Of a stretch of DNA of 64,000 nucleotides, positions 16,865 to 25,302 are shown piece by piece. Source of the DNA: Novosphingobium olei (GTDB taxonomy: Bacteria > Pseudomonadota > Alphaproteobacteria > Sphingomonadales > Sphingomonadaceae); assembly GCF_012927405.1 (NCBI RefSeq), contig NZ_JABBGM010000002.1:434001-498000 (forward strand), written 5' to 3'. Position 1 is the first letter of the stretch. Each line of letters begins with the position of its first letter. Both the position numbers and the translations under genes were made by a program. The notes beneath the pieces were generated by a model, which made no database searches, was not told where the DNA came from, and was given only the letters and a program-made list of their open reading frames with translations.

Positions 16865-17133
16865 TTTTTGCAATTGATACTGTCGCTTTTCATGAGGGGG
16901 CGAAAAACCGTGCAAAATCAGTCATGCATTCGTATGCCTTGCTCTCCCAAAACTGCACAAGTTGCATGCACTGCAATACGCAGGTGCGAAAAGACCTGCC
17001 CATTAGGACAGATTGAGAAGCGCTTTTCTGGGCGCGGCAAGGTTTCAGATGCAACAGTAACGCCTGCAACAATGGGGGATTGCGCTGTGTGCGGCGCCGC
17101 CGCAAGGTCCCCGCCAAAGGAGTCGCACCTACA
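16865..17133. other. AT-richer leader region upstream of the M20 peptidase
   Basis: About 270 bp without a convincing gene, with lower GC to roughly 16990. It contains a TGCATGCA palindrome and several TTGCA-type motifs. AAGGAG near 17116 is the ribosome-binding site for the peptidase start at 17134. Nothing else is recognised. Confidence 0.4.
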
Positions 17134-18561
17134 ATGTATTCACCCGCCCAAGCCCGTTTCCGTGGCCTGCTTGCCGCTGCCCTCATGCTGGGTGCCTCGT
17201 CCCCCACGCTCGCCATTGCCGCCACGCCGTCTGCGCCCACCGCGCGCGCTGAAGCGCAGGTCCTTTCGCTGTCGCAGCAGATCATCGCGATGCGCTCGGT
17301 GGTGGGGCAGGGCAACGAGACGGGCAAGGTTGCGGCCGCAATCCGCGATGCGCTGGTCGCCGGCGGCTGGTCGGCCACGGATGTCGAGATCGTGCCCTAC
17401 AAGGACACCGCCTACCTCATCGCCACGTGGAAGGGCAGCGACGCCAAGCTAAAGCCGCTGGTGGTTTCCGGCCACATGGACGTGGTCGAAGCCAAGCGCG
17501 CCGACTGGCAGCGGGATCCCTTCGTGCCCGTGGTGGAAGACGGTATCCTGTATGGCCGGGGCGCCACCGACATGAAGTTCAACGCGGCGCAGGCCGTGTC
17601 CAGCCTGATCGACCTGCGCCGGGGCGGGTACAAGCCCAAGCGGACCATCGTGGTCGCGTTCTCGGGCGACGAGGAAACCACGATGGAAACCTCGCGCCAG
17701 ATCGCACAGCGGCTGAAGGACGCCGAACTGGTCATCAACGTCGATGGCGGCGGCGGCAAGCTCGATGAAGGTACGGGCAAGCCGGTCTACTGGACCTGGG
17801 ACGGCGCCGAAAAGACCTACGCCGATTTCAAGCTCGAAGTGACCAACGCCGGCGGGCACAGCAGCGCGCCACGCCCTGACAACGCCATCGTCCAGCTGAG
17901 CCGTGCGCTCGAACGGATCGGCGCCTATCATTTCACCGCCGAGCAGAACCCGCTGACGAAGGCCTGGTTCGAACGCGCTGCCGCCTTCGAATCCGATGCC
18001 GCGACCGCGGCGGCGATGCGCGCCTTTGCCGCCAACGCGAACGATGCCAAGGCGCTCGAAGTGCTGCGCGCCAATCCGGCAACGGTGGGCAAGGTGGGCA
18101 CCACCTGCGTGCCGACGATGGTTTCGGGCGGCCATGCGCTCAACGCGTTGCCGCAGCGCGCCACCGCCAACATCAACTGCCGCATTTTCCCCGGTCACAA
18201 GCCGGCCGACATCATGGCCGAACTGGCCAAGGTCGCCAGCGAACCGGCGGTGAAGTTCACCGACGTGACCGAAGGCTCGATCGCCTCGCCCGCCTCGCCC
18301 ATGCGTGACGATTTCGTGAAGGCGTCGGAAGCGGCGATCCATGCCGCCTATCCCGGCGTCGCGGTGATCCCGGCGCAGGCGTCGGGCGCATCGGATTCGA
18401 TGTGGTATCGCAGCGTCGGCGTCGCCGCCTATGGCGCCAGCCCGACGATGACCAAGGACAGCGAAGACTTCTCGCACGGACTGAACGAACGCGTCCGCCT
18501 GTCGAACGTGCGTCCCGGCCTCGTCTACTTCAACACGCTATTCACCCGCCTGTCGCAATGA
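17134..18561 (+). CDS. Exported M20-family metallopeptidase
   Basis: Zinc-dependent hydrolase of about 475 residues with a Sec signal peptide (FRGLLAAALMLGASSPTLAIA), so periplasmic. Metal and catalytic residues are visible in order: VVSGHMDVVEA (His ligand and following Asp), YGRGATDMKFN (bridging Asp), FSGDEETTM (catalytic Glu and Glu ligand), and the dimerisation-domain His in NAGGHSSAPR. The family cleaves dipeptides, acylated amino acids or amides. The 3' end overlaps the convergent TetR gene by 20 bp. It may release amino acids or amines for the neighbouring uptake genes, but its substrate is unknown. Confidence 0.88.
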   Translation: MYSPAQARFRGLLAAALMLGASSPTLAIAATPSAPTARAEAQVLSLSQQIIAMRSVVGQGNETGKVAAAIRDALVAGGWSATDVEIVPYKDTAYLIATWKGSDAKLKPLVVSGHMDVVEAKRADWQRDPFVPVVEDGILYGRGATDMKFNAAQAVSSLIDLRRGGYKPKRTIVVAFSGDEETTMETSRQIAQRLKDAELVINVDGGGGKLDEGTGKPVYWTWDGAEKTYADFKLEVTNAGGHSSAPRPDNAIVQLSRALERIGAYHFTAEQNPLTKAWFERAAAFESDAATAAAMRAFAANANDAKALEVLRANPATVGKVGTTCVPTMVSGGHALNALPQRATANINCRIFPGHKPADIMAELAKVASEPAVKFTDVTEGSIASPASPMRDDFVKASEAAIHAAYPGVAVIPAQASGASDSMWYRSVGVAAYGASPTMTKDSEDFSHGLNERVRLSNVRPGLVYFNTLFTRLSQ

Positions 18562-19144
18562 CCGCGTCCAGGAAGCGGCGGGCGATGGCGTCGGCTTCGG
18601 CCGGATCGAACTGATCGGCCGAAAGGCAAAGCTCCAGCCACAGCCCGTCGACCAGCGCGGTCACCCCGATGGCGGTGCCGCGCAACCGGTCGGCGGGCAC
18701 GCCGCAATCCGCCAGCAGCCCTTCCAGCCGCGTGCGGAAGGATGCGTAGTGCATTTCGTGCCGTTCGGCGATGTCGGGCCGGGCAGAGACCAGCGACCAG
18801 AACGCGATCCAGGTGGCGAGCAGATCGGGGCTGGCGATCGGCGCCGCAAAGCTGCCGGTCACGAACGCGGCCAGCCGGTCGCGCGGGTTCTCGCCTGCGG
18901 CCTCCACCGCGTCGACCAGATGCTGCGTCACCATGCGGTCGGTTTCGGCGTAGGCTTCGGCGACCAGCGCATCGACCCCATCGAAGTAGTGGTTGACCAG
19001 CCCCGCGGAAACCCCCGCCTCGGCCGCAATCGCCCGCACGCTCGCGCCCGATGCGCCAAGGCGGCCGAGCACGCGCATGCACGCCTCGATCAGGCTGCGC
19101 CGCCGCGCGTCGGGTTCGGAACGGCGGTATGCGGGTTCTTTCAT
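18542..19144 (-). CDS. BetI-like TetR-family repressor
   Basis: About 200 residues. The N-terminal TetR HTH spans about residues 14-60 (LGASGASVRAIAAEAGVSAGLVNHYFDG); the C-terminal domain resembles the BetI class, with ATWIAFWSLVSARPDIAERHE and DGLWLELCLS. BetI represses choline/betaine genes. The ATG at 19144 is preferred over an in-frame TTG at 19183. The gene is divergent from a Rieske oxygenase with a palindromic site between them, so it probably controls that operon and itself. Confidence 0.85.
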   Translation of the reverse strand: MKEPAYRRSEPDARRRSLIEACMRVLGRLGASGASVRAIAAEAGVSAGLVNHYFDGVDALVAEAYAETDRMVTQHLVDAVEAAGENPRDRLAAFVTGSFAAPIASPDLLATWIAFWSLVSARPDIAERHEMHYASFRTRLEGLLADCGVPADRLRGTAIGVTALVDGLWLELCLSADQFDPAEADAIARRFLDAVIATGG

Positions 19145-19167
19145 GCTGGCATCGACTTTCAAATCTG

Positions 19168-19186
19168 TTATACGATCGTTCAATAA
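19168..19186. promoter_or_regulatory. Candidate TetR/BetI operator
   Basis: TTATACGATCGTTCAATAA is an imperfect palindrome centred on CGATCG. The right half GATCGTTCAA fits the inverted-repeat form expected for BetI-type repressors. It lies between the divergent repressor and Rieske oxygenase starts. Confidence 0.5.
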
Positions 19187-19212
19187 GCCGGGTGATTCAG
19201 GGGCGTTGCGTG

Positions 19213-20394
19213 ATGGGTGATCTTTCTTCCGCCTTCGCTGCGATCTCGTCGGTCGACGTCGATCCGGATGGTGACTGGAGCCTTCCTGGCTGGCTCTATA
19301 CCGATCCCGAGTATTACGCGAAGGAGGTTGAGGAAGTTATCCGACCTTCGTGGCAGATTGTATGTCACGCAAACGACATTCCGGCCTCCGGTGATTACCG
19401 TACTCTCGACTACCTGGGTGAAAGCGTCCTCGCCATTCGTGGCGACGACGGCCAGATCCGCGCCTTTACCAACGTCTGCCGTCATCGCGCGATGCGACTG
19501 GTCGAGGGCCCTTCGGGTTGCACGAAGAAGCTGATCTGTCCCTACCACGCCTGGGCTTTCGAAACCGATGGCCGCCTTACCGGCGTGCCGATGAAGTCCG
19601 ATTACCCCGCGCTCAAGATGGAGGACAACGGGCTTCATCCGGTTTCGGTCGAGATCTGGCGCGGCTTCGTCTTCGTCCGCCTCGTCGACAAGGGCTTCCC
19701 CTCCGTCGCCGAAATGATGGCGCCGTTCGAAGACGAAGTCGCGCCTTACCGCTTCGAGGAGATGCAGCGCATTTCCGACGTCCGCCTGCGCCCGCGCGCA
19801 GTGAACTGGAAGAACGTGGGCGACAACTATTCCGACAACCTGCACATCCCGGTCGCGCACGATGGCCTGACGCGCATCTTCGCGAAGTCGTACGAGATTT
19901 CGGCGCACGGCTGGGCCGACCGGATGAAGGGTGATCTGGTGGAAAAGCCCTCGGCCAACTTCTGGGAACGGTTCTACCAGGCGCACCTGCCGGAAGTGCC
20001 GCACCTGTCCGAAACGGCGCAGCGCCGCTGGCTCTACTACAAGCTGTGGCCCAACATCGCCTTCGACATCTACGCCGATCAGATCGACTTCATGCAGTGG
20101 ATCCCCACGGGACCCACCAGCTGCGTGCTGCGCGAAATGGCCTATGCGCTGCCGGATGACCGCCGCGAGATGAAGCTGGCTCGCTACGCCAACTGGCGCA
20201 TCAACCGCGTGGTCAACCAGGAGGACACCTGGCTGATCGAGCGGGTGCAGCAGGGTATGGCCAGCGGCACGTATGGCGCAGGGCCGATCGGCCGCAGCGA
20301 GGTCTGCCTGCGCAGCTTCGCCCGCAAGATCCGCGCGATCTTCCCCGAAGCGCGCCTGCACAAGGCGCCGCCTGCGGGATGGAGCAAGCGCTAA
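19213..20394 (+). CDS. Rieske non-haem iron oxygenase, alpha subunit
   Basis: Ring-hydroxylating/demethylating oxygenase subunit of 393 residues. The Rieske [2Fe-2S] ligands are C89-x-H91 and C109-x2-H112 with 17 residues between, in CRHRAMRLV and CPYHAWAF. The mononuclear iron site is visible in NWKNVGDNYSDNLHI with H211 and H216. The sequence resembles the branch that includes carnitine/betaine/stachydrine oxygenases, consistent with the BetI-like repressor next door, but aromatic substrates are not excluded. No reductase or beta subunit is adjacent, so electron donors must be elsewhere. The start ATG at 19213 is 69 bp from the divergent repressor start. Confidence 0.87.
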   Translation: MGDLSSAFAAISSVDVDPDGDWSLPGWLYTDPEYYAKEVEEVIRPSWQIVCHANDIPASGDYRTLDYLGESVLAIRGDDGQIRAFTNVCRHRAMRLVEGPSGCTKKLICPYHAWAFETDGRLTGVPMKSDYPALKMEDNGLHPVSVEIWRGFVFVRLVDKGFPSVAEMMAPFEDEVAPYRFEEMQRISDVRLRPRAVNWKNVGDNYSDNLHIPVAHDGLTRIFAKSYEISAHGWADRMKGDLVEKPSANFWERFYQAHLPEVPHLSETAQRRWLYYKLWPNIAFDIYADQIDFMQWIPTGPTSCVLREMAYALPDDRREMKLARYANWRINRVVNQEDTWLIERVQQGMASGTYGAGPIGRSEVCLRSFARKIRAIFPEARLHKAPPAGWSKR

Positions 20395-20412
20395 AGTGAG
20401 CAAAACCAGCTT

Positions 20413-20478
20413 CCGTTCGTGTCGAGCGCAGTCGAGACACGCCGCGCACCGTGTCTCGACTGCGCTGGACACGAACGG
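20413..20478. repeat. Palindromic dispersed repeat between Rieske and FAD genes
   Basis: Inverted 29-bp arms (20413-20441 with 20450-20478) matching at 28 of 29 positions around an 8-bp loop. The GTCGAG..GTCGAGACAC core looks like an intergenic REP-type repeat of sphingomonads. It would form a strong stem in the transcript between the oxygenase and the FAD gene. Confidence 0.7.
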
Positions 20479-20508
20479 GGCGTCAGAAGAGAGTTCCGGG
20501 AGCATCGC

Positions 20509-22113
20509 ATGACCAATCGCTACGACGCCATCGTGATCGGCGGCGGCCACAATGGCCTCACTTGCGCCTTCTACCTTGCGCGCGCCGGCATGAAGGTGCG
20601 CGTGCTCGAACGCCGCCACGTGGTGGGCGGCGCAGCGGTGACCGAGGAATTCCACCCCGGCTTCCGCAATTCGACCGCGAGCTACACAGTCAGCCTCCTG
20701 CGGCCCAAGGTCATCGCCGACATGAAGCTACACGAACGTGGCTATCGCGTGATCGAACGGACGATCAGCAACTTCTTCCCGTTCGAAGACACCTACCTGA
20801 AGCTGGGCGGCGGCCCAGGCCGCACCGAGGCCGAGTTCGCGCGCTTCTCGAAGAAGGACGCTGAGGCTTATCCCAAGTACGACGCCGCGCTGGAAAAGGT
20901 TGCCAACGTGCTGCGCGACATCGCGCTGCAGACCCCGCCCAATCTCGGTGGCGGGCTGGCCGCACTGAAGAATGCCGCGATGCAGGGATGGCCGCTCGCC
21001 AAGCTCGACCTGGCGACGCAGCGCGACCTGCTCGACATCTTCACCAAGTCCGCGCGCGATTTCCTCGACGGCTGGTTCGAGGACGACCACGTCAAGTCGG
21101 CCTTTGCCTTCGACGCGGTGGTCGGCAACTATGCCGGCGTGTCCACCCCCGGCAGCGCCTATGTCCTGCTGCACCACGTGTTCGGCGAAGTGAACGGCAA
21201 GCTCGGTGCCTGGGGCCACTCGGTCGGCGGCATGGGCGCGATCACCCAGGCGATGGCGCAGGCCTGCGCGGAATATGGCGTCGAGATCAGCCTCGAAGCG
21301 CCGGTCGCCAAGGTGCTCGTCAACAATGGCAAGGCGCAGGGCGTGAAGCTCGAAAGCGGCGAGGAGCTTTATGCGCCGATCATCGCCGCCAACGTCGGCC
21401 CCGCGCTGCTCTATCGCCAGCTGGTCGATTCAAGCGACCTCGACGAGGACTTCAACCGCCGGGTGAAGAACTACAAGACCGGTTCGGGCACGTTCCGCAT
21501 GAACGTCGCGCTGTCCGAACTGCCCGACTTCACCGTGCTGCCGGGCAAGGAACAGGCCGAACACCACACCGCCGGCATCATCATCGCGCCGGGCATGGAC
21601 TACATGGACCAGGCCTTCATCGATGCGCAGCAGAAGGGCTGGTCGAAGAAGCCGATCGTCGAGATCAAGATCCCGAGCACCGTCGACGACAGCCTCGCCC
21701 CTCCGGGCCAACACGTCGCCAGCCTGTTCTGCCAGCAGTTCGATCCCAACGTCGATTGGGACAAGCACCGCGAGAAGGTCGCCGACCTGATCATCAATAC
21801 CGTCAACGACCATGCTCCCAATTTCAAGGCCAGCGTGATCGCCCGCCAGATCCACTCGCCGCTCGATCTCGAACGCAAGTTCGGCCTGATCGGGGGTGAC
21901 ATCTTCCACGGCAACATGGGGCTGGATCAGCTCTGGGCCGCGCGCCCGTTCCTGGGCCACGGCGATTATCGCGCGCCGATCAAGGGCCTCTACATGTGCG
22001 GCAGCGGCACCCACCCGGGCGGCGGCGTGACCGGTGCCCCCGGCCACAACGCGGCGGCCGAGATCATCCGCGACCGCTCGATGCTGTGGAAGGTGCTGCA
22101 CCGGGCGCGGTGA
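20509..22113 (+). CDS. FAD-dependent oxidoreductase, phytoene-dehydrogenase/PYROXD2-like
   Basis: Flavoprotein of 534 residues. FAD-binding starts at once with YDAIVIGGGHNGLTCAFYLARAG, then LERRHVVGGAAVTEEF; the C-terminal FAD motif is GLYMCGSGTHPGGGVTGAPGHNAA. The family has desaturase or amine/alcohol oxidase relatives, but most bacterial members are uncharacterised. No carotenoid genes are nearby, so a carotenoid role is unlikely. It follows the Rieske oxygenase on the same strand, separated by a palindromic repeat, and probably acts on the same compound or its product. The ATG at 20509 follows GGGAG. Confidence 0.83.
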   Translation: MTNRYDAIVIGGGHNGLTCAFYLARAGMKVRVLERRHVVGGAAVTEEFHPGFRNSTASYTVSLLRPKVIADMKLHERGYRVIERTISNFFPFEDTYLKLGGGPGRTEAEFARFSKKDAEAYPKYDAALEKVANVLRDIALQTPPNLGGGLAALKNAAMQGWPLAKLDLATQRDLLDIFTKSARDFLDGWFEDDHVKSAFAFDAVVGNYAGVSTPGSAYVLLHHVFGEVNGKLGAWGHSVGGMGAITQAMAQACAEYGVEISLEAPVAKVLVNNGKAQGVKLESGEELYAPIIAANVGPALLYRQLVDSSDLDEDFNRRVKNYKTGSGTFRMNVALSELPDFTVLPGKEQAEHHTAGIIIAPGMDYMDQAFIDAQQKGWSKKPIVEIKIPSTVDDSLAPPGQHVASLFCQQFDPNVDWDKHREKVADLIINTVNDHAPNFKASVIARQIHSPLDLERKFGLIGGDIFHGNMGLDQLWAARPFLGHGDYRAPIKGLYMCGSGTHPGGGVTGAPGHNAAAEIIRDRSMLWKVLHRAR

Positions 22114-22136
22114 GCGTGGTGTGAAGCAAGGGCAGT

Positions 22137-22213
22137 GCTTCGACAGGTTCAGCAAGGACGGGTAAGGGCGGGGACGTCCTCCTAGACCGCCTGCCCTGAG
22201 CTTGTCGAAGGGC
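22137..22213. repeat. Dispersed inverted repeat overlapping the permease 3' end
   Basis: Left part CTTCGACAGGTTCAGCAAGG (from 22138) and right part CCTGAGCTTGTCGAAGG (22195-22211) are inverted copies of the common CTTCGACAAGCTCAGG repeat. The right arm lies inside the last codons of the permease gene. Other copies are at 40403-40565. Confidence 0.7.
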
Positions 22214-23507
22214 CGTCCTTCTTTTGCCCCCGCCGCACCGCCCAGTACACCGGCACCCCCGCCACCACGAACAGCGCCCCATAACCCAGCGCGTGCGCGC
22301 CAAGGCCCCACGAGGCCCAGACGATGAACGCTGCCGCGATCAGCGCGACCACGGCGAGAAGCCGCTCGCCCGGCAGCAGCTTGAGCGCGGCGATCATCAC
22401 CATCAGGTAGCTGAGCATGCCCGCCGCCAGGCTGACCGAGGCGATGAACTGGAACAGGTCGCCCAGCCCCTTGGAGTAGTTCATCACCGCCACGCAGGTC
22501 AGCAGGATGGACGAGACGACGTGCGCCCGCCCCGGCGTGCCGCGCGTCGTCTCCTTGGCGAACCACGCCGGGAACACGCCGCCCCTCGCCATCGCCCAGG
22601 GCACTTCGCCCTGCAGCAGGATGAAGCCGTTCAGGGTTCCGAACGCGCTGATCGCGGCGAACACGGCAACCACGCTCGCCACCCCGCTGCCGAAATGCTG
22701 GCCCAGAAAGTCGGCCACAGGCGCTGGCGAGGCCGCCGCCTGTCCGGTCGGCATATAGGCGAAGAAGGCAAGGCTGATGCCGACATAGACCACGCCGGTC
22801 AGCACCGTGCCGATCAGCGTGGCGCGCGGCACCACCGCGCTTGCATTCTCCACCTTGTCCGCCGGAACGGTCGCGGATTCGAGTCCGAGGAAACCCCAGA
22901 AGGTCAGCCCCGCCGCGCTGGCGATCGCGCCTGCCGCGATCGGCACCGGCGGCTGCGTCACATGCGGCGCGCCAGTGAGGGCCAGCCACAGCGCCAGCGC
23001 GATCAGCACCACCAGCGGGATCAGCTTGAGCGCGCTCGTCACCAGCGACACTTCGCCCGCCGTGCGCACGCCACGAATGTTCACCGCGGTCAACAGCCAG
23101 ACGCAGCCGACCGCGAGCAGCGCGGGCAGGCCAGGCGTCCGGCCGATGACCGGGGCGAGCAGGCTGATGTTGCTCACCACCGCCACCGCGATCGCACCGT
23201 TGCCCGCCCAGATCATCGTCCAGTACGACCACGCCGTGGCAAACCCGGCGAGCGGGCCGAACGCGGCATTGGCATAGGCATAAGGGCCGCCCGCCAGCGG
23301 CAGCTTGCCGCCCAGCCGCGCGAACACGATGGCAAGGCACAGGGCGCCGCCGATCGTCACCATCCAGCCGAGCAGCTGGTTCGCCCCCAGCGGCGCCAGC
23401 GTCGCCGGCAGCAGGTAGATGCCCGATCCGATCAGATTGCCGACGACCAGCGCCAGCGTCATCAGAAAGCCGAGCTGGCGGGCCGGTCTGGTGCCTGTGG
23501 TGCTCAA
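22182..23507 (-). CDS. APC-superfamily amino acid/amine permease
   Basis: Inner-membrane transporter of about 441 residues with around 12 hydrophobic helices, starting with LGFLMTLALVVGNLIGSGIYLLP, the first-helix signature GxGI of APC carriers, and GPYAYANAAFGPLAGF. The start is a TTG at 23507, eight bases after GGAGAG; no earlier ATG fits the first helix. The last residues, including PSTSSGQAV and the stop, come from a dispersed repeat that has replaced the native C-terminus. It faces the FAD gene convergently and is divergent from the TPR-sulfotransferase. It likely imports an amino acid or amine into the cytoplasm. Confidence 0.87.
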   Translation of the reverse strand: MSTTGTRPARQLGFLMTLALVVGNLIGSGIYLLPATLAPLGANQLLGWMVTIGGALCLAIVFARLGGKLPLAGGPYAYANAAFGPLAGFATAWSYWTMIWAGNGAIAVAVVSNISLLAPVIGRTPGLPALLAVGCVWLLTAVNIRGVRTAGEVSLVTSALKLIPLVVLIALALWLALTGAPHVTQPPVPIAAGAIASAAGLTFWGFLGLESATVPADKVENASAVVPRATLIGTVLTGVVYVGISLAFFAYMPTGQAAASPAPVADFLGQHFGSGVASVVAVFAAISAFGTLNGFILLQGEVPWAMARGGVFPAWFAKETTRGTPGRAHVVSSILLTCVAVMNYSKGLGDLFQFIASVSLAAGMLSYLMVMIAALKLLPGERLLAVVALIAAAFIVWASWGLGAHALGYGALFVVAGVPVYWAVRRGQKKDGPSTSSGQAV

Positions 23508-23585
23508 GCGAATACTCTCCCCGCCGTCTCGAAGCGTGCAGACTAACGCTTGATCGCGCCGCGTCACCGTGTTTGTTGCACACCG

Positions 23586-25187
23586 ATGGCGAGCCTTCCC
23601 GACTTCGACCCCCGTTCCTACGACCCGCGCCTCGTCCGCGCCGCGCATGCGATGAACGCGAACGACCTGCCAGCCGCCGAGCCGCTGCTGCGCGCGCTGC
23701 TCAAGGACAATCCGTTCGACGTGCGCGCCATCCGCCTGTTTGCAGAACTTGCCGGGCGCATCGGGCGCTATCAGGATGCCGAGAACCTGCTGCGCCGCGC
23801 CATCGAGCTTGCACCTCAGTTCACCCCGGCGCGCGCCAACCTCGCGCTGGTGCTCTATCGCACCAACCGCGCGGGCGAGGCGCTCGAGGAACTGGCGCGT
23901 GTCTCGGCCGAGGATCCCGACAATATCGGCGTGTCGAACCTGCAGGCCGCCGCTTATGGCCGCATCGGCGAATTCGACGAGGCGCTGGCGCTCTATGCGC
24001 AAGTGCTCAAGGAACTGCCGAACCAGCCGAAGGTGTGGATGAGCTATGGCCACATGCTCAAGACCGTGGGCCGGCAGGCGGACGGCATCGCTGCGTATCG
24101 CCGCGCGATCGAGCTGACGCCCACGCTGGGTGAGGTTTGGTGGAGCCTTGCCAACCTCAAGACCGTGCGCTTTTCGGACGAGGACATCGCCGCGATGGAA
24201 GCGGCTCTGGCCGACGAGGGTATCTCGGCAGAGGACCGCTGGCATCTCGATTTTGCGCTGGGCAAGGCGTTCGAGGATCGCGGCGAGCCGGAACGCGCGT
24301 TCGCGCACTATGCGGCGGGCAATGCCCTGCGCAAGCGGCGCATGCCTTACAAGGCGGAGGAGACGACCGCGCAAGTCGACCGGATGATCGCCGCCGCAAC
24401 GCCTGCGCTGCTGGCCGGTGCTGCGGGCAAGGGCTGCCTCGCCCGCGATCCGATCTTCGTGCTCGGCATGCCGCGCGCCGGGTCCACGCTGGTCGAACAG
24501 ATTCTTGCCAGTCACAGCCAGGTCGAAGGCACCAGCGAACTGGGCGACATCGCGCTGCTGTCGCGCAGCGTGGAGGACTTTCCCGCGGGCCTCGCCACGC
24601 TTTCGGGTGACGATCTTCGGGCCTTGGGCGAACAGTACCTCGATCGCACGCGCATCCAGCGCCATACGGCGAGGCCGCTGTTCGTCGACAAGATGCCCAA
24701 CAATTGGCTCTACGTGCCGTTCATCCGCATGATCCTGCCCAATGCCACGATCATCGATGCGCGCCGCCATCCGCTCGCCTGCGGCTTTTCCAATTTCAAG
24801 CAGCACTTCGCGCGGGGGCAGGGGTTCACCTACAGCCTCGACGACATGGGCCGCTACTATCGCGACTATGTGCGGCTGATGGCCCATGTCGACGCCATCG
24901 CGCCGGGCGCCGTGCACCGCGTGATCCACGAAGCGCTGCTCGATGATTTCGAAGCGGAAGTGCGCAAGCTGCTCGCCGCCTGCGGCCTTCCGTTCGAACA
25001 GGCGTGCCTTGCCTTCCACAAGACCGAACGCGCCGTGCGCACCGCCAGCTCCGAACAGGTGCGCCGCCCGATCAACCGCGACGGGGCCGATGCGTGGAAG
25101 CCCTTCGAACCCTGGCTAGGTGAACTGAAGGCCGCGCTCGGCCCGGTGCTCGATGCCTACCCGCAGGTTCCGCTGACATCGTTGTAA
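23586..25187 (+). CDS. TPR-repeat sulfotransferase-like protein (second copy)
   Basis: About 533 residues, the same architecture as the protein at 10386-12368: TPR repeats (about 10-270), then a Sulfotransfer_3-type domain with GMPRAGSTLVEQ near residue 295, VDKMPNNW and RRHPLACGFSNFK. The C-terminal RAVRTASSEQVRRPINRDG closely parallels RAVRTVSSEQVRQPIYRAG in the other copy, so the two are paralogues. It is 115 bp upstream of a TonB receptor on the same strand. The ATG at 23586 is chosen; a start at 23550 would add unlikely residues. The sulfated acceptor is unknown. Confidence 0.84.
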   Translation: MASLPDFDPRSYDPRLVRAAHAMNANDLPAAEPLLRALLKDNPFDVRAIRLFAELAGRIGRYQDAENLLRRAIELAPQFTPARANLALVLYRTNRAGEALEELARVSAEDPDNIGVSNLQAAAYGRIGEFDEALALYAQVLKELPNQPKVWMSYGHMLKTVGRQADGIAAYRRAIELTPTLGEVWWSLANLKTVRFSDEDIAAMEAALADEGISAEDRWHLDFALGKAFEDRGEPERAFAHYAAGNALRKRRMPYKAEETTAQVDRMIAAATPALLAGAAGKGCLARDPIFVLGMPRAGSTLVEQILASHSQVEGTSELGDIALLSRSVEDFPAGLATLSGDDLRALGEQYLDRTRIQRHTARPLFVDKMPNNWLYVPFIRMILPNATIIDARRHPLACGFSNFKQHFARGQGFTYSLDDMGRYYRDYVRLMAHVDAIAPGAVHRVIHEALLDDFEAEVRKLLAACGLPFEQACLAFHKTERAVRTASSEQVRRPINRDGADAWKPFEPWLGELKAALGPVLDAYPQVPLTSL

Positions 25188-25261
25188 TTTCGCCACGCCC
25201 GTGGACGAACGATAGTTTCAAAGCGTTGCTATCTTGACCGCCCGCCCTTGCGCGGCGCACG

Positions 25262-25288
25262 CTTGTTATTGGACAAAGTCATAACAAG
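25262..25288 (+). promoter_or_regulatory. Palindrome just before the TonB receptor RBS
   Basis: Perfect 8-bp inverted repeat CTTGTTAT (25262-25269) / ATAACAAG (25281-25288) with an 11-bp centre. The right arm runs directly into the ribosome-binding site AAGGGTGGG of the receptor at 25303. It could be an operator or a hairpin that limits ribosome access. Confidence 0.5.
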
Positions 25289-25302
25289 GGTGGGCAAATA
25301 TC

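Noticed and set aside
20509..22113. Carotenoid phytoene desaturase (CrtI)
   Set aside because: The protein belongs to the wider phytoene-dehydrogenase-like family, but no other carotenoid gene is near and the locus is amine-like.
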